The translations under genes and the position numbers were made by a program. Of a stretch of 64,000 nt of DNA, positions 16,724 through 27,100 are shown piece by piece. A model generated the notes under the pieces. It made no database searches. It worked only from the letters and a program-made list of their open reading frames with translations, and was not told the DNA's origin. The stretch comes from Tenuifilum thalassicum (lineage in GTDB: Bacteria; Bacteroidota; Bacteroidia; Bacteroidales; Tenuifilaceae), in the NCBI RefSeq assembly GCF_013265555.1, contig NZ_CP041345.1, forward strand, positions 124,001-188,000, in the 5' to 3' direction. Each line of letters opens with the position of its first letter. The first letter of the stretch is position 1.

Positions 16724-17329
16724 ATGAAGAAGACAAATCTAATTATCAACATTCTGTTTGGATTAGCAATTGTAGCGCTCTTTGTGCTACATTTTACTTC
16801 GGGGAAAAAGGCTAATGTAGAAAGTGCTAATAGTACCCAGGTTCAAGATTTAGGCGAGTTTACTGCTGCGTGGATCGACATGGATACTATTCTCAATAAC
16901 TACGACATGTATTTTGACATGAAAAGTGAGTTGGAACAAAGCAGTAAGAAGAAAGAGGCCGAACTCACTGCCAAATCAAAAAGTTTTGAAAAACAAGCTC
17001 GCGATTTTCAGGATAAAGTTCAGAAGGGACTTGTTACACGTTCCGAAGCACAGCAGCTTCAAGCCGATTTAGCAAACAAGGAGCAGCAGCTATACCAAAT
17101 GCGCGACGAAATGCGTATGCAACTTGCCGAAGAAGAGCAAGTTAAGTTGCGCAAAATCCATAATAGCATTGTTGAGTACCTAAAGGAGTACAATGCTGAC
17201 AAAGGTTATAAGCTAATTTTTAGCAGCACATTTGGTGGTCCTGTTCTTTATGGTCACCCAGCAATTGATATTACAAAAGAAGTTCTTGAAGGACTTAATA
17301 AAAAGTACGCCGAAACCAAGAAAAACTAA
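16724..17329 (+). CDS. OmpH/Skp family periplasmic chaperone-like protein
   Basis: 201 residues from ATG 16724 (MKKTNLIINILFG), which gives a proper signal anchor (about residues 5-22); the longer frame from 16673 adds 17 residues ahead of it and is unlikely. The mature part has a beta strand AAWIDMDTILNNYDMYFDMKSEL followed by a long coiled coil (about 60-140) with many Lys, Glu and Gln, then the C-terminal strand YKLIFSSTFGGPVLYG typical of Skp/OmpH, a holding chaperone for outer-membrane proteins. A terminator follows. Confidence 0.85.
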   Translation: MKKTNLIINILFGLAIVALFVLHFTSGKKANVESANSTQVQDLGEFTAAWIDMDTILNNYDMYFDMKSELEQSSKKKEAELTAKSKSFEKQARDFQDKVQKGLVTRSEAQQLQADLANKEQQLYQMRDEMRMQLAEEEQVKLRKIHNSIVEYLKEYNADKGYKLIFSSTFGGPVLYGHPAIDITKEVLEGLNKKYAETKKN

Positions 17330-17361
17330 AACCCACCTATACTAAACCTAAACCAACTCGG

Positions 17362-17401
17362 AACCCTTTCGAATGTTTAGCATGAGAAAGGGTTTCGTTA
17401 T
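17362..17401 (+). terminator. Terminator after the OmpH-like gene
   Basis: Stem AACCCTTTC (17362-17370) with GAAAGGGTT (17386-17394), loop of 15 bases, then TTCGTTATTTT. Confidence 0.6.
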
Positions 17402-17410
17402 TTTAGCAAG

Positions 17411-18682
17411 ATGAAGTGGCAAGGATACTTTGATAGAAAAAATTTTAGGCCTAAAATAAAAGAGGTTCCCAAAAAGGAACTTGGAATAGTAGTGGTTATT
17501 CCTTGCTATAATGAGCCTAATTTATACGATTCTCTTAAATCGCTTGCCAATTGTGAGCAACCACCCTGCCAGGTTGAGGTAATTGTAGTGGTAAATCATC
17601 CAGAAGGTTCAAGCAATGAGATTATTAATCAATCTCAGAAGGCTTTATCGATAGTTGATGATGTAAATAAAAAATTGGGCCATAAGAATTTAAGATTCTT
17701 ATCTATTCCTGCTTTTAACCTTCCTAAAAAACATGCTGGCGTTGGATATGCCCGCCAAATTGGAATGGATGAGGCTGCTTTCAGGTTTTTAAGTGTATCA
17801 AACTATAACGGAATAATAGCTTGCTTTGATGCCGATACAGAATGTATGCAAAATTATTTGGTTGAGTTATATCGGCTTTGGCAAAAGTTTCCTAAAAATC
17901 AAGCATGTTCGGTTCGTTTTGAGCATCCAGTTGATGGCAACAAATTCTCTGATGAAATTTATGAGGCAATCGTTGAGTATGAGCTCCATTTGAGGTATTA
18001 CAACCTGGCCAGCCGTTATATTGGATTCCCCTTTGCTTATCACACTGTGGGTTCTGCAATGGCTTGTAGCGCTGAAGCATATGTCAAGTTTGGTGGAATG
18101 AATAGAAGGCAGGCTGGAGAAGATTTCTACTTTTTGCAAAAGATTATACCACATGGTCAATTTCGGGAACTAAATAGTACCTGTATTTATCCTTCCCCAA
18201 GAATCTCGAACCGTGTTCCTTTTGGAACAGGAAAGGTTATTGCTGAGCGAATCGCAAAAAAAGCATCTATCTTTACTTATAACCATGAGTCGTTTTTGGA
18301 CCTAAAGCCTTTTTTGTTTGAGGTAGAGAAGCTTTTTGATGCTAGCGATGAACAAACAGCTCAATTTATAAATAGACAGAAAATATCGGTAAAAGAATTT
18401 TTTACGTTGCATAATGCAATTGATAGTATTAGAAATATTCGTAAAAACACATCGAATGCAAAATCTTTCAAAAAAAGATTCTTTTTGTGGTTCGACGGTT
18501 TTTTGCTTTTAAAGTTTTTAAACTTTGCCTCGGAAAATCTTTATGAAAAGAAACCTGTAGTTGAGGAAACAATAAGATTACTGTCCTTAATGGAGCCAAA
18601 CACAAACATTACAAGTAATCCAAAGGCATTGTTAGCATTGTTAAGAGATTTAAACAGAAAGGAATATGTAGTTAAACTCTGA
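17411..18682 (+). CDS. Family 2 glycosyltransferase
   Basis: 423 residues. The GT-A start VVVIPCYNEPNLYDSLKSL (about 26-45), the metal/nucleotide DxD-like ACFDADTEC (about 138-146) and the acceptor-side GEDFYFLQKII (about 236-246, ED as the usual catalytic base pair) are visible. There are no transmembrane segments, so it would be a cytoplasmic or peripheral enzyme that adds a sugar to an unknown acceptor. The C-terminal ~150 residues are helical and of no recognised family. The stop overlaps the convergent SpoIIE-type gene by 11 bases. Confidence 0.85.
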   Translation: MKWQGYFDRKNFRPKIKEVPKKELGIVVVIPCYNEPNLYDSLKSLANCEQPPCQVEVIVVVNHPEGSSNEIINQSQKALSIVDDVNKKLGHKNLRFLSIPAFNLPKKHAGVGYARQIGMDEAAFRFLSVSNYNGIIACFDADTECMQNYLVELYRLWQKFPKNQACSVRFEHPVDGNKFSDEIYEAIVEYELHLRYYNLASRYIGFPFAYHTVGSAMACSAEAYVKFGGMNRRQAGEDFYFLQKIIPHGQFRELNSTCIYPSPRISNRVPFGTGKVIAERIAKKASIFTYNHESFLDLKPFLFEVEKLFDASDEQTAQFINRQKISVKEFFTLHNAIDSIRNIRKNTSNAKSFKKRFFLWFDGFLLLKFLNFASENLYEKKPVVEETIRLLSLMEPNTNITSNPKALLALLRDLNRKEYVVKL

Positions 18683-21218
18683 ATCCTACTATTAGAATAT
18701 CGTCTATCTGATCGTTATTTACACCTCGCCAATCTAAATGAACTTTTTCCAATATTTCCCTTTGTTCTTGCATTGGTTTTTGATGGATTTCAAGCAAAGT
18801 TCTTTTTAATCTTTTAACCATAAATTTACGACCCTCTGGACCTCCAAATTGGTCGGCATAGCCATCGGAGAACATATAGAAAGTATCGCCTGGCAGATAG
18901 TTTATCTCGTGATTTGTGAATGATTTAAAATCATTTAAATGTATTGCTACTGGCATTTTATCTGCTTTGTATTCAATGAGTTCTCCGTTTCTAATTTGAT
19001 AGAGAGGGTTGTATGCTCCAGCCCACTCAATCATTTGGTTACTCTTATCGATAACACAAAGGGATATATCCATACCGTCTTTTTGCTCTTCGAGCTTACC
19101 CGTTTGGCTTAAGGTTGTTTTAATGTGATTTCTAAGGTTATTCAGGATTTCTGCTGGTTGAAGAATATTTTCCTTATTAACAATCTCATATAAAAACGAA
19201 ACGCCTAGCATGCTCATAAATGCTCCTGGTACGCCATGACCTGTACAATCGGCAGCAACAAGTACAACTTTTTCGTTTTTATGTGTCATCCAGTAAAAGT
19301 CGCCACTAACAATATCGCGGGGCATAAAAAGCACAAAGTGCTCAGGCAGTACGTCAGAAATCAGTTTAGAGGTTGGAAGTACTGCATTCTGAATCCTACT
19401 TGCATATTTAATGCTATCGGTTATTTCCTGTTTTTGTCGAGTAATAAGAGCATTTTTTTCTTCCAAAATAATGTTAGCACGCTGTTTGTCGCGAAACATC
19501 TTAAACATTAACAGGGCAACCATAAGTATAAGGAATGAACCAATGATTGCGCCTATTATCATTAGTTTTTGTCGTTGTATAATTGATTTTTGCAGCTCAT
19601 CCTGGTTTTTCATAATAAGCAGCTGCTGCTCTTTTTTCTCTGTTTCGTACTTGGTTTGCATTTCGGCCATTACTCTTTGGCTCTTTTCAGTGAATATTTC
19701 ATCCTTTATCCGTACAGCCTTTTTAAAGTATGCGTATGCACGAACCAAGTCGCCTTTCTGCTCATAAAGACGCGATAACCGTTCAAAACTATAGCGTAAG
19801 GTTTCTTTCAAACCTAGTTTTTCCGACAACCTTGAGCATTCAATAAATGCAAGTTCGGCATCATCAAGGTTGCCTTGGCGGTATAAACTTTCACCTTTCG
19901 CATAGAGGGCTGCTGTGGTTTCATAAAGGAGCTTATTCTTTCGGGCCAGTTGCAATGCTTTATTTATGTATCTATTTGCTTTATTCCATTCGCGGGCCCA
20001 GCTGAAAATGCTTCCTAAATTGGTGTTGACCTTAGCAATTTCTCCTTCTTCTTTTAGAACATTAAAAATGGATAGTGCCTTATGGTAGTATACTGTAGCG
20101 CTATCAAAGTCGGTAAGTATATCTGACTGTTTTATTTTGTAAAGAGAATCCTCCCACATCTCGCCAAAGCGGGCTACATATCTGTTTGTGGCTAAACGCG
20201 AATAAACATTTCCAATATTTTGGAGGGTCTGCCCTTCTTCCATTTTTTTTTGAAGTTCATGAAAGAGGTTTAGTGCAATTTTGTGATACCCCAGAGCCTT
20301 TCTAAAGTTAGTTTCATTCTCGTCGGTAGCCAATATGCTTTGCGAAAGGTTCTCGTAAATCATACCCAGCCCTGAATTACAGGTGGCAATACCCTCCTTG
20401 TGGTTAATGCTTTCAAAGGTACGAAGCGCTTTTTGGTATTGTTCAAGGGCTAGCTGGAAGTTACTTAAAGCAATGTGTGTTCTGCCAAGATTTAGGTAGG
20501 CAATAGCTAAATAAATGGGTTGGTCGCCCATCTTCTCTTTTATTCTAACCTCTTGCTGGTAGCACGAAATTGCACTATCGTATTGCGCCAAGTCAAAATA
20601 AACCCGACCTAAACCGTTATAGGTAAGGGCAATCTCTTTCCAGTCGCCAATCTCTTTTCGTAGCTGTAAGGAACGGTTTATGTATGCTAATGCAGAATCG
20701 CCATTTCCCTTTTCCTGCATAATCTTTCCCAATCGAAAATAGGCGTATGCCTGGTATCGAAGGCTATCAAGTTTTATCGCTTTTTGCAACAGGGTATCGG
20801 TGAAACGCTGTGATTGTTCAAAAGAGTCGATGTAATAATAGGATGTTGAAATCCCCTTATATGCATCCAGTATCGATTTTTGGTAGCCATATTTTTGGGC
20901 AATATCAAGAGCTTTATGAAAAACCTCAATGGCTTTTTCATCCATGTAGTTTTCCGATAACGCATAACCCTTGTTGATATAAGCTTCGGCTAATAGCTTG
21001 TTATTTATCTTTTGTGCAACACTTATTGCATCATCGGCATATTTAAGTGCCTCTTCGGTACCCGAGGTAACTTCCGATAGCTTAAAAAGAAGGTTTACCT
21101 TCTCTTCACCTGTTGAGCTTGGTAAAAGGTTAAGTAAACTATCACGTACATCGGCTAAGGAAAGTACCGATGAAAGGACAATGAAAACGAAAGTTAAAAA
21201 GAAGAATTTTGCTTTCAT
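18672..21218 (-). CDS. TPR-containing SpoIIE/RsbU-type PP2C protein phosphatase
   Basis: 848 residues: signal peptide (1-23), about ten tetratricopeptide repeats (30-510, such as ALAYINRSLQLRKEIGDW), a coiled coil, a transmembrane helix near 560-580, a second coiled coil, and a C-terminal PP2C phosphatase (about 625-848) with GDFYWM and ADCTGHGVPGAFMSMLG (Asp near 659) as metal-binding motifs and FSDGYADQFGG near the end. Such proteins usually dephosphorylate an anti-sigma-factor antagonist, but no STAS/anti-sigma pair lies beside it. Single gene; convergent with the GT2 gene. Confidence 0.9.
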   Translation of the reverse strand: MKAKFFFLTFVFIVLSSVLSLADVRDSLLNLLPSSTGEEKVNLLFKLSEVTSGTEEALKYADDAISVAQKINNKLLAEAYINKGYALSENYMDEKAIEVFHKALDIAQKYGYQKSILDAYKGISTSYYYIDSFEQSQRFTDTLLQKAIKLDSLRYQAYAYFRLGKIMQEKGNGDSALAYINRSLQLRKEIGDWKEIALTYNGLGRVYFDLAQYDSAISCYQQEVRIKEKMGDQPIYLAIAYLNLGRTHIALSNFQLALEQYQKALRTFESINHKEGIATCNSGLGMIYENLSQSILATDENETNFRKALGYHKIALNLFHELQKKMEEGQTLQNIGNVYSRLATNRYVARFGEMWEDSLYKIKQSDILTDFDSATVYYHKALSIFNVLKEEGEIAKVNTNLGSIFSWAREWNKANRYINKALQLARKNKLLYETTAALYAKGESLYRQGNLDDAELAFIECSRLSEKLGLKETLRYSFERLSRLYEQKGDLVRAYAYFKKAVRIKDEIFTEKSQRVMAEMQTKYETEKKEQQLLIMKNQDELQKSIIQRQKLMIIGAIIGSFLILMVALLMFKMFRDKQRANIILEEKNALITRQKQEITDSIKYASRIQNAVLPTSKLISDVLPEHFVLFMPRDIVSGDFYWMTHKNEKVVLVAADCTGHGVPGAFMSMLGVSFLYEIVNKENILQPAEILNNLRNHIKTTLSQTGKLEEQKDGMDISLCVIDKSNQMIEWAGAYNPLYQIRNGELIEYKADKMPVAIHLNDFKSFTNHEINYLPGDTFYMFSDGYADQFGGPEGRKFMVKRLKRTLLEIHQKPMQEQREILEKVHLDWRGVNNDQIDDILIVGFRV

Positions 21219-21404
21219 TAAGTATGCTAATAATTTGTGAGCAAATTACTAAAGAATAACCCTATTTGCAAAGTTATTTGACAAAAATAGATAATGCTGA
21301 GTTTAAATATGTTGGAAGGTGGATAAATTGTTGCTATAAGTTCAAGTTGAGTGAGAAGGGTATTATAGAATGTTAGTGTTTTGATAAGTTTTTTAAAAAA
21401 GAAA

Positions 21405-21428
21405 GAGGCTGTCTTTAAGGGCAGCCTC
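21405..21428 (-). terminator. Terminator after the DUF5020 gene
   Basis: Stem GAGGCTG/CAGCCTC (21405-21411 and 21422-21428) with a further partial pair inside; on the minus strand it is followed by CTTTCTTTTTT. Confidence 0.7.
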
Positions 21429-21450
21429 AATGAAATATCTAGAATGAAAT

Positions 21451-22164
21451 TTAGAATTGCCATTTAACTGCTAGGGTAGGATTTACCATAAAGCCTTTGT
21501 TCCCGCCAAAATTTGAGCTGATTTCTATTTCCCCACCTAAAGAAAGGTTCTTTGTAGTATTATACCAGATTTGAGGCTCTGTTAAAAATACGAACTTAGC
21601 ATTAGAGGTGTTCCCGTTATCATCGAATACAACATTATCTTCTTTCCAGAAATCTGCAAAACCCGAAAAAGTGAACTTCCCATCAAGGAAATGCATATAC
21701 CATACGCCAGTAATTTGGAATGAGGCATCTTCCTTATCGGTAATATACTTGTATAAGGTTTGCAATGTAAAACCTCTTGTAAAAGAACTGTTATTCCATG
21801 AAAACGATGGGCCAAAGAGGTATGCGTTGTTTATGGTGTAAGCACCGTTGGTGTTGGGCCCAATGTTAAATTGGCCAAAACCACCATTAAATTCAGCGTG
21901 AAATGCAATGGGTGCTTCCCAAAATTTTAGTTCCCTTGATATTTCCCAATAAGCTAACGATACGCCATCTACACCCGATGATTTTGAGCCATAATCAAAA
22001 TCGACAAAAAAGAATGTGTTCCCCCAGCTATCGGGTTTGAACATTTCAACAGTAGATGTAAACATTTTCCTATCTTTCCCAAAATCGTAGTGTAGCTGAA
22101 CATTTTGAGAGTTTGCTACTAAGAAGAACGATGCAAAAGAGATGAATAGAATTAGTTTTCTCAT
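21451..22164 (-). CDS. DUF5020 family outer-membrane channel-like protein (Tsx-like)
   Basis: 237 residues from the ATG at 22164 (MRKLILFISFASFFLVANSQ), which starts a clean signal peptide; a frame reaching 22215 adds 17 unlikely residues. The mature part has the alternating strands of an outer-membrane barrel, with VQLHYDFGKDRKMFTSTVEMFKPDSWGNTFFFVDFDY typical of DUF5020, distantly related to the nucleoside channel Tsx, and it ends in LAVKWQF with a terminal Phe. A nucleoside substrate is only inferred from the family. Confidence 0.82.
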   Translation of the reverse strand: MRKLILFISFASFFLVANSQNVQLHYDFGKDRKMFTSTVEMFKPDSWGNTFFFVDFDYGSKSSGVDGVSLAYWEISRELKFWEAPIAFHAEFNGGFGQFNIGPNTNGAYTINNAYLFGPSFSWNNSSFTRGFTLQTLYKYITDKEDASFQITGVWYMHFLDGKFTFSGFADFWKEDNVVFDDNGNTSNAKFVFLTEPQIWYNTTKNLSLGGEIEISSNFGGNKGFMVNPTLAVKWQF

Positions 22165-22286
22165 AATAAAATTGTTAAATACGAAATGAAATTTGAAGTT
22201 CTGCAAGCAAATCAAACAAAAGTAAAAAATTCTTAGAAACTTTAAGAATGGTGTTCCTTACATTGTTACTAAGTTTTTTAAGATAT

Positions 22287-22922
22287 TTACAAATAGAGAG
22301 TCATTCCTAATCCTAAGCTCCAGACATCGTTCCAGCGAACAAAATCGGTTCTGACAAATTCTAATAGGTAGGCATCAAGCGTAGAAAATTCAAAATAGAT
22401 GCCTAATGTGTTTTGGGCGATTGGGATTTGAAATTCGCCACCCCAAAAGGGCGAAAGGTGAACCTTATTCTGGAAGTAGTAGTTCTCTCGGTAATGAGGT
22501 GGTAAACGTTTGAATGTATTGTGGGTAATTCCCCAGTTTACAGAAATTCCCGCAATTGGTGTAAAAAAACCTAGTATTGGTTTTTCCGATAGGTTAAATC
22601 TATTTTTTAACGATATGGTATGAACAGTAACGTTGCTCCCACCAAAATTATTATCGAGGAATCCGTAAAGCAGGGTAGGTTGATATCCATGTCGCAACTG
22701 GTAGCCAGCACCAATCGATATAAATCCAATACTTCCAGCATACTGAAATTTAAACTGAGTTGGGGCAAACCAGTATGGTTTTATGGTTACAGTATCATCT
22801 TTTAATACAATCTGCTTCTCTTCCGTAATCTTTTGTTTTAGAATTTTAATAGGGTCATCAGCAAAAAGGTTTTGGCTGAATAGTAAGATAATAAAAGTCA
22901 ATATAATTTGTACTGCTTTCAT
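22287..22922 (-). CDS. Probable outer-membrane beta-barrel protein
   Basis: 211 residues with a signal peptide (1-21, ending LFADD). The rest has the amphipathic strand pattern and glycine/aromatic content of a small barrel (FQYAGSIGFISIGAGYQLRH, FFTPIAGISVNWGIT), and ends MTLYL, fitting a C-terminal barrel strand. I recognise no family. It starts 2 bases after the phosphoesterase gene on the same strand, so both are probably cotranscribed. Confidence 0.65.
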   Translation of the reverse strand: MKAVQIILTFIILLFSQNLFADDPIKILKQKITEEKQIVLKDDTVTIKPYWFAPTQFKFQYAGSIGFISIGAGYQLRHGYQPTLLYGFLDNNFGGSNVTVHTISLKNRFNLSEKPILGFFTPIAGISVNWGITHNTFKRLPPHYRENYYFQNKVHLSPFWGGEFQIPIAQNTLGIYFEFSTLDAYLLEFVRTDFVRWNDVWSLGLGMTLYL

Positions 22923-22924
22923 GG

Positions 22925-23737
22925 TTAGTAACGGATTACTTCAACATCAATATCTTGTTTCTTAACCCTGACTAAAACAATTTCACGATCTTGACTATCG
23001 CCGCAGGCAAGGTAATTAACATCACCATAGATATCGGCATAATGTTTATCATGATAAAACTTGTGGATGTGACCGTGAATTGAATAGGTTACATTCGATT
23101 TATCAAGTAAATAGTTGTATAGCATCCCGTTCCCCATACTAAATTGCTCATCCCATGGCGGAATGTGGGCAAAAACAAATTTATAGGTGTAGCTATCAGG
23201 TGTTGAAATAGTAGAATCTATCCATTCAAAATCTGGGTCTTTTGTGTTTCGTTCCCATGTAATATCATCAAAGAACACCAAGAGGCAATTGTTATACGTA
23301 AAGAAGAAATTGGTATTGCCAAACATATCGCGATACATGAACTCCCCATTTGAGAGGCAATCGTGATTTCCAATAACTGTAATTAATGGATGTTTAAGGG
23401 GTTTAATAATATCCCTATACCAAAGGAACTCCCTATAAATCCCGCTTAGGGTAATGTCTCCCATGTGAATAACCATATCGATGCTGTCAAGGCTATTTAG
23501 GGCGTAAATCTGGTCGATGAAATCGTCGTAATAGGTATGGCTATCGCCAATAATAGCCATGGTAAAGGGTTTAAAGGTATCGGTACTTTGCTCCGAAAGT
23601 TTTTTTATGGCAGAAACATTCATGTTTCGCGACCCCTCTTGCGCTCTCCCCTCGTAGGGGCTATACTCTATAAGGTCGTTGCAAGAATATGTTAGAAGTG
23701 TAATAAGAATGAGTGTAAAAAGAGGTTGTACTCGCAT
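22925..23737 (-). CDS. Metallophosphoesterase lipoprotein (calcineurin-like)
   Basis: 270 residues. The N-terminus has a lipobox (LLTYSC, lipidated Cys19), so it is probably anchored in an envelope membrane. The calcineurin-like motifs appear in order: IIGDSHTY, HMGDITLSG, VIGNHDCL, FAHIPPWDEQ and HGHIHKFY, giving the two-metal site. It probably hydrolyses a phosphomonoester or -diester; the substrate is unknown. Operon with the barrel protein 2 bases downstream. Confidence 0.88.
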   Translation of the reverse strand: MRVQPLFTLILITLLTYSCNDLIEYSPYEGRAQEGSRNMNVSAIKKLSEQSTDTFKPFTMAIIGDSHTYYDDFIDQIYALNSLDSIDMVIHMGDITLSGIYREFLWYRDIIKPLKHPLITVIGNHDCLSNGEFMYRDMFGNTNFFFTYNNCLLVFFDDITWERNTKDPDFEWIDSTISTPDSYTYKFVFAHIPPWDEQFSMGNGMLYNYLLDKSNVTYSIHGHIHKFYHDKHYADIYGDVNYLACGDSQDREIVLVRVKKQDIDVEVIRY

Positions 23738-23757
23738 ATATAGTGATTTTAAATGAA

Positions 23758-23812
23758 AGAGGTTGCCTCAACTATTGAAATTAAATACAACATTGAAACA
23801 ACCTCTCTTTTT
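23758..23812 (-). terminator. Possible terminator or stem between PII-like and phosphoesterase genes
   Basis: Inverted repeat GAGGTTG (23759-23765) and CAACCTC (23799-23805) separated by a long loop; the T-run on the minus strand is poor (CTTTCATTT), so it may be only a weak terminator at the end of the efflux operon. Confidence 0.35.
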
Positions 23813-23830
23813 TGCTAGCTTAATCGATTA

Positions 23831-24136
23831 TCAATCGAAAAAGTAATCTTCAATTGTCCACATACAAGCGGTAACCAGCTCATTATCGTTAAAGGCATTA
23901 CGATTAAACTCTCGAATCTTCTGCATTACCATTTTAGCCTTTTCATCCTCGGTAATTTGAATGAATACGGTAGAGTTGTATCCAGGCCAAACTGGATTGT
24001 TAAAGCGGTGGTCGCCTTTTTTATTCTTGGCTGTAACCTGCTCCACAACTTGGAAGTCGCGAACGTTGTTTTCGTCGAGTAGCTTAAGTAGTGGCTCAAG
24101 AACTGCAACGTTGCAGGTGCAATATATCATTTTCAT
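23831..24136 (-). CDS. PII-like (ferredoxin-fold) small protein of the RND efflux operon
   Basis: 101 residues, no signal peptide. The pattern MKMIYCTCNVAVLEPLLKLLDENNVRDFQVVEQVTAKNKKGDHRFNNPVWPGYNSTVFIQITED has the ferredoxin-like beta-alpha-beta arrangement and the long flexible T-loop region of PII-like signalling proteins. It starts 13 bases after the RND transporter gene on the same strand, so it is the last gene of the efflux operon. A regulatory or metal/ligand-binding role for the pump is inferred from position and fold only; I cannot name a ligand. Confidence 0.7.
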   Translation of the reverse strand: MKMIYCTCNVAVLEPLLKLLDENNVRDFQVVEQVTAKNKKGDHRFNNPVWPGYNSTVFIQITEDEKAKMVMQKIREFNRNAFNDNELVTACMWTIEDYFFD

Positions 24137-24149
24137 GGCTTAAATCTTT

Positions 24150-27100
24150 TTAGTTAAACAGAACCGATTTATTGGTATCACTTTCATGCTTACGCTCATG
24201 GTCATGGAAAATGGCGTAAATAGTTGGAACAAGAAGCAAGGTGATAAGGGTTGATACTAACAGGCCACCAATCATAGTAATACCAAGTGGCGAGTATGCC
24301 TCGCGTCCCATACCAGTACTTGTAGCCATGGGGACCATACCTAGTAGAGTGGTAAATGTAGTCATAAGCACAGGGCGCAAACGGCTACGTCCAGCCTCGG
24401 CAATTGCATCGTATAGCTTATAGCCACGCTTACGAAGAAGGTTTGTGTAGTCTACCAGCACAATACCATTGTTTACAACAATACCCATTAGCATGATAAC
24501 CCCAACAAAGGTTGTAATGCTAAGTGTTAAACCTGTAACCTTGAATGCCCAAATTACACCAATAAACGTAACCGGAACGGCAAACATAATGATAAAAGGG
24601 TCGCGGAAACTTTCGAACTGCGATGCCATAACCATGTAAACGAGCAATACACCAAGTGCAAGTATGAGGTATAGGTCACCAAACGATTCGCCCTGGTCAG
24701 ATGTTTGCCCTGCTATCTCTACAGTTACATCGCTTGGGATATCTAACCCTGCAATGATTCGTTTAGTCTCCTTTTGGGCTTCACCCAACGAAACATCGTT
24801 TAGCTCAGCCATAACCTTTACTACACGCTGCTGTCCCTTACGATTGATTTGTAATGGGCTTGTTCCCATTTCAACATCGGCTACAGCATATAGGGGAATG
24901 GTTTGGTTAAGCAGATTTTTTAGCTGAATGTTTCTTATTTGGTTGATATCGTTTCTGAATTTGGGTGAGTAGCGTAGTGTGATATCATACTCATCGCCTC
25001 CTTCCTTGAATTCACCTGCCTCGGTACCATATATACTTTGACGAACCTGTAAGCCAATCATGGCAGAGTTAAGTGCCATGGCTGAGGCTTTTTGCTTGTC
25101 TACCTTAATCTGTACTTCAAGTTTACCTTTATCAACGTTGTTAATCACATCGCTAAAGTAGTTCGATTCACGCATGCGAGCAGTAATAGCCTCGGCAACT
25201 GCATTTAGGCTGCTAAAGTTATTGCCCGATATTTCAACCTCAATAGGCTTTTTGTTTCCTGTAACAGCAGCTGATAGAATACTACCTCCCAGCAAACGGA
25301 AGTTTTCAACTTCAGGTATTGCTGCTATCCTTGGGCGAATCCTATCGGCAATTTTCTTTGCTGAGCTTTCACGCTCGTTGGGTTTGGTAAGGTGACACAT
25401 AACTGTGGCAATATTCTTACCCTCACTAAAACCAACCGACGAAAGCAGTCCCTCTTCTGTTTGTCCCGAAACCGAAGCTAATGAGTTTGGAATCATTTCA
25501 GGAATCTCCTCTTTAAAGATTTGCATTACAACCTGAGCAACGCTATCAGTTTTGGTTGTTGAGGTTCCAACTTCGGTTTCAATAACAGCAACCACGTCGC
25601 CAGCATCAAACTCAGGGATATAGTCGGTTCCTAAACCTTTTCCAACCCAAAGGCTGAATGCTAAAACGACAAGAGCAACTATTACCGTAACAGTTTTGTG
25701 ATGAACCACCCATGCTAGAGCTTTTTTGTAAGCATCTTCGAGACGTTGGAAGTTGCGCTCGCTCCATTCGTAAAGTTTTCCATGCTTACGCTCCTCACCC
25801 TTTTTCATTCCCTTAAGCAGTTGCGATGAAGCCATTGGCGTAAGTGTTAAAGCGGTAAATAGCGATGCCAGAAGCGTAACTGAAGTTAGAATGGCAAGCT
25901 GTTTAAACATAATACCCACAATACCACCCATAAAAATCATGGGAAGGAACACAACAATTGTGGTAAGTGTTGATGCCGAAATGGCCATTCCCATCTCGCT
26001 ACTACCAAAAATGGCGGCCTGCTTTGGTTTAGCCCCTTTCTCAATGTGTTGAGTGATGTTCTCAAGCACCACAATGGCGTTATCAACCACCATACCCGAT
26101 GCAACAACCAACGACATAAGGCTGAAGATGTTGATTGTCCAACCCGAAGCGAACATCACAATAAATGCAACAATAAGCGAGAATGGTATGGTGATGAACA
26201 CAATTACACTTTGCTTCCAGTTCCTAAGGAAAGCCATAACCACTAATACTACAAAGAATAGCGCATACCAAAGCGACTCGGAAAGGTTGTTGATAGATTC
26301 GGTGATTAGCTCGTCGCTCTTCATCACCTCCGAAATCTGAACATCTGCGGGAATATTTGGTTCAATCTCTTTAATCTTTGCTCTAACTTTTTCAACAACA
26401 GCCAAGGTATTTTCCCCCGATTGTTTTTGAACCATAAGGGTAACACCTTTACCATTAGTTGTTCTACCTACATCATCTTTCTCCTTATACTCGTCGCGAA
26501 TATCGGCAACATCGCTTAGGCGAATAACCTTTCCGTTAAAGCTGATAAGTGCCAAGTCTTTTAGCTCCTCAACATCTGAAATATCACCTGGGATACGAAC
26601 AGAGTAGTCGTTATCGCCTACCTTTATATTACCACCAGGTATTGAAATGTTTTGAGCTTTTAGTATGGTTGCAATCTGGTTGAGCGAGAGGTTGTAGGCA
26701 TGTAGCTTAACCGGGTCAATATCAACTTTAATCTCACGTTCTGGAGCACCAATGGTGATTACTGAACCTACGCCAGGGACCTTCCTTAGCTTACTTGCAA
26801 CCTCGTCGTCAACTATCTTGTAAAGCCCATTGTAGCTTTCGTTAGCCGTAACCCCATAAACAAGTACAGGCATGAGTGAGCTGTTAACCTTGAATATGAT
26901 AGGGTTATGTGCATCGCGAGGTAATTTGTTTTTAACAAGCTCAATAAGGTCGCGTGCATTATTAGCCGCCGATGTAATATCGGTACCCCATTCAAACTGT
27001 AGCTGAACAAACGAAACGTTTTCCTTACTCTGCGAAGTTATCTCTTTTAGATGTTCGGTACCCGATAGAATCTTCTCCAACTTTTTCGAAACTTGCTCCT

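Noticed and set aside
21227-21463. 78-codon open frame on the minus strand
   Set aside because: It covers the intergenic gap and terminator of the DUF5020 gene, is hydrophobic and AT-driven, and has no recognisable family.
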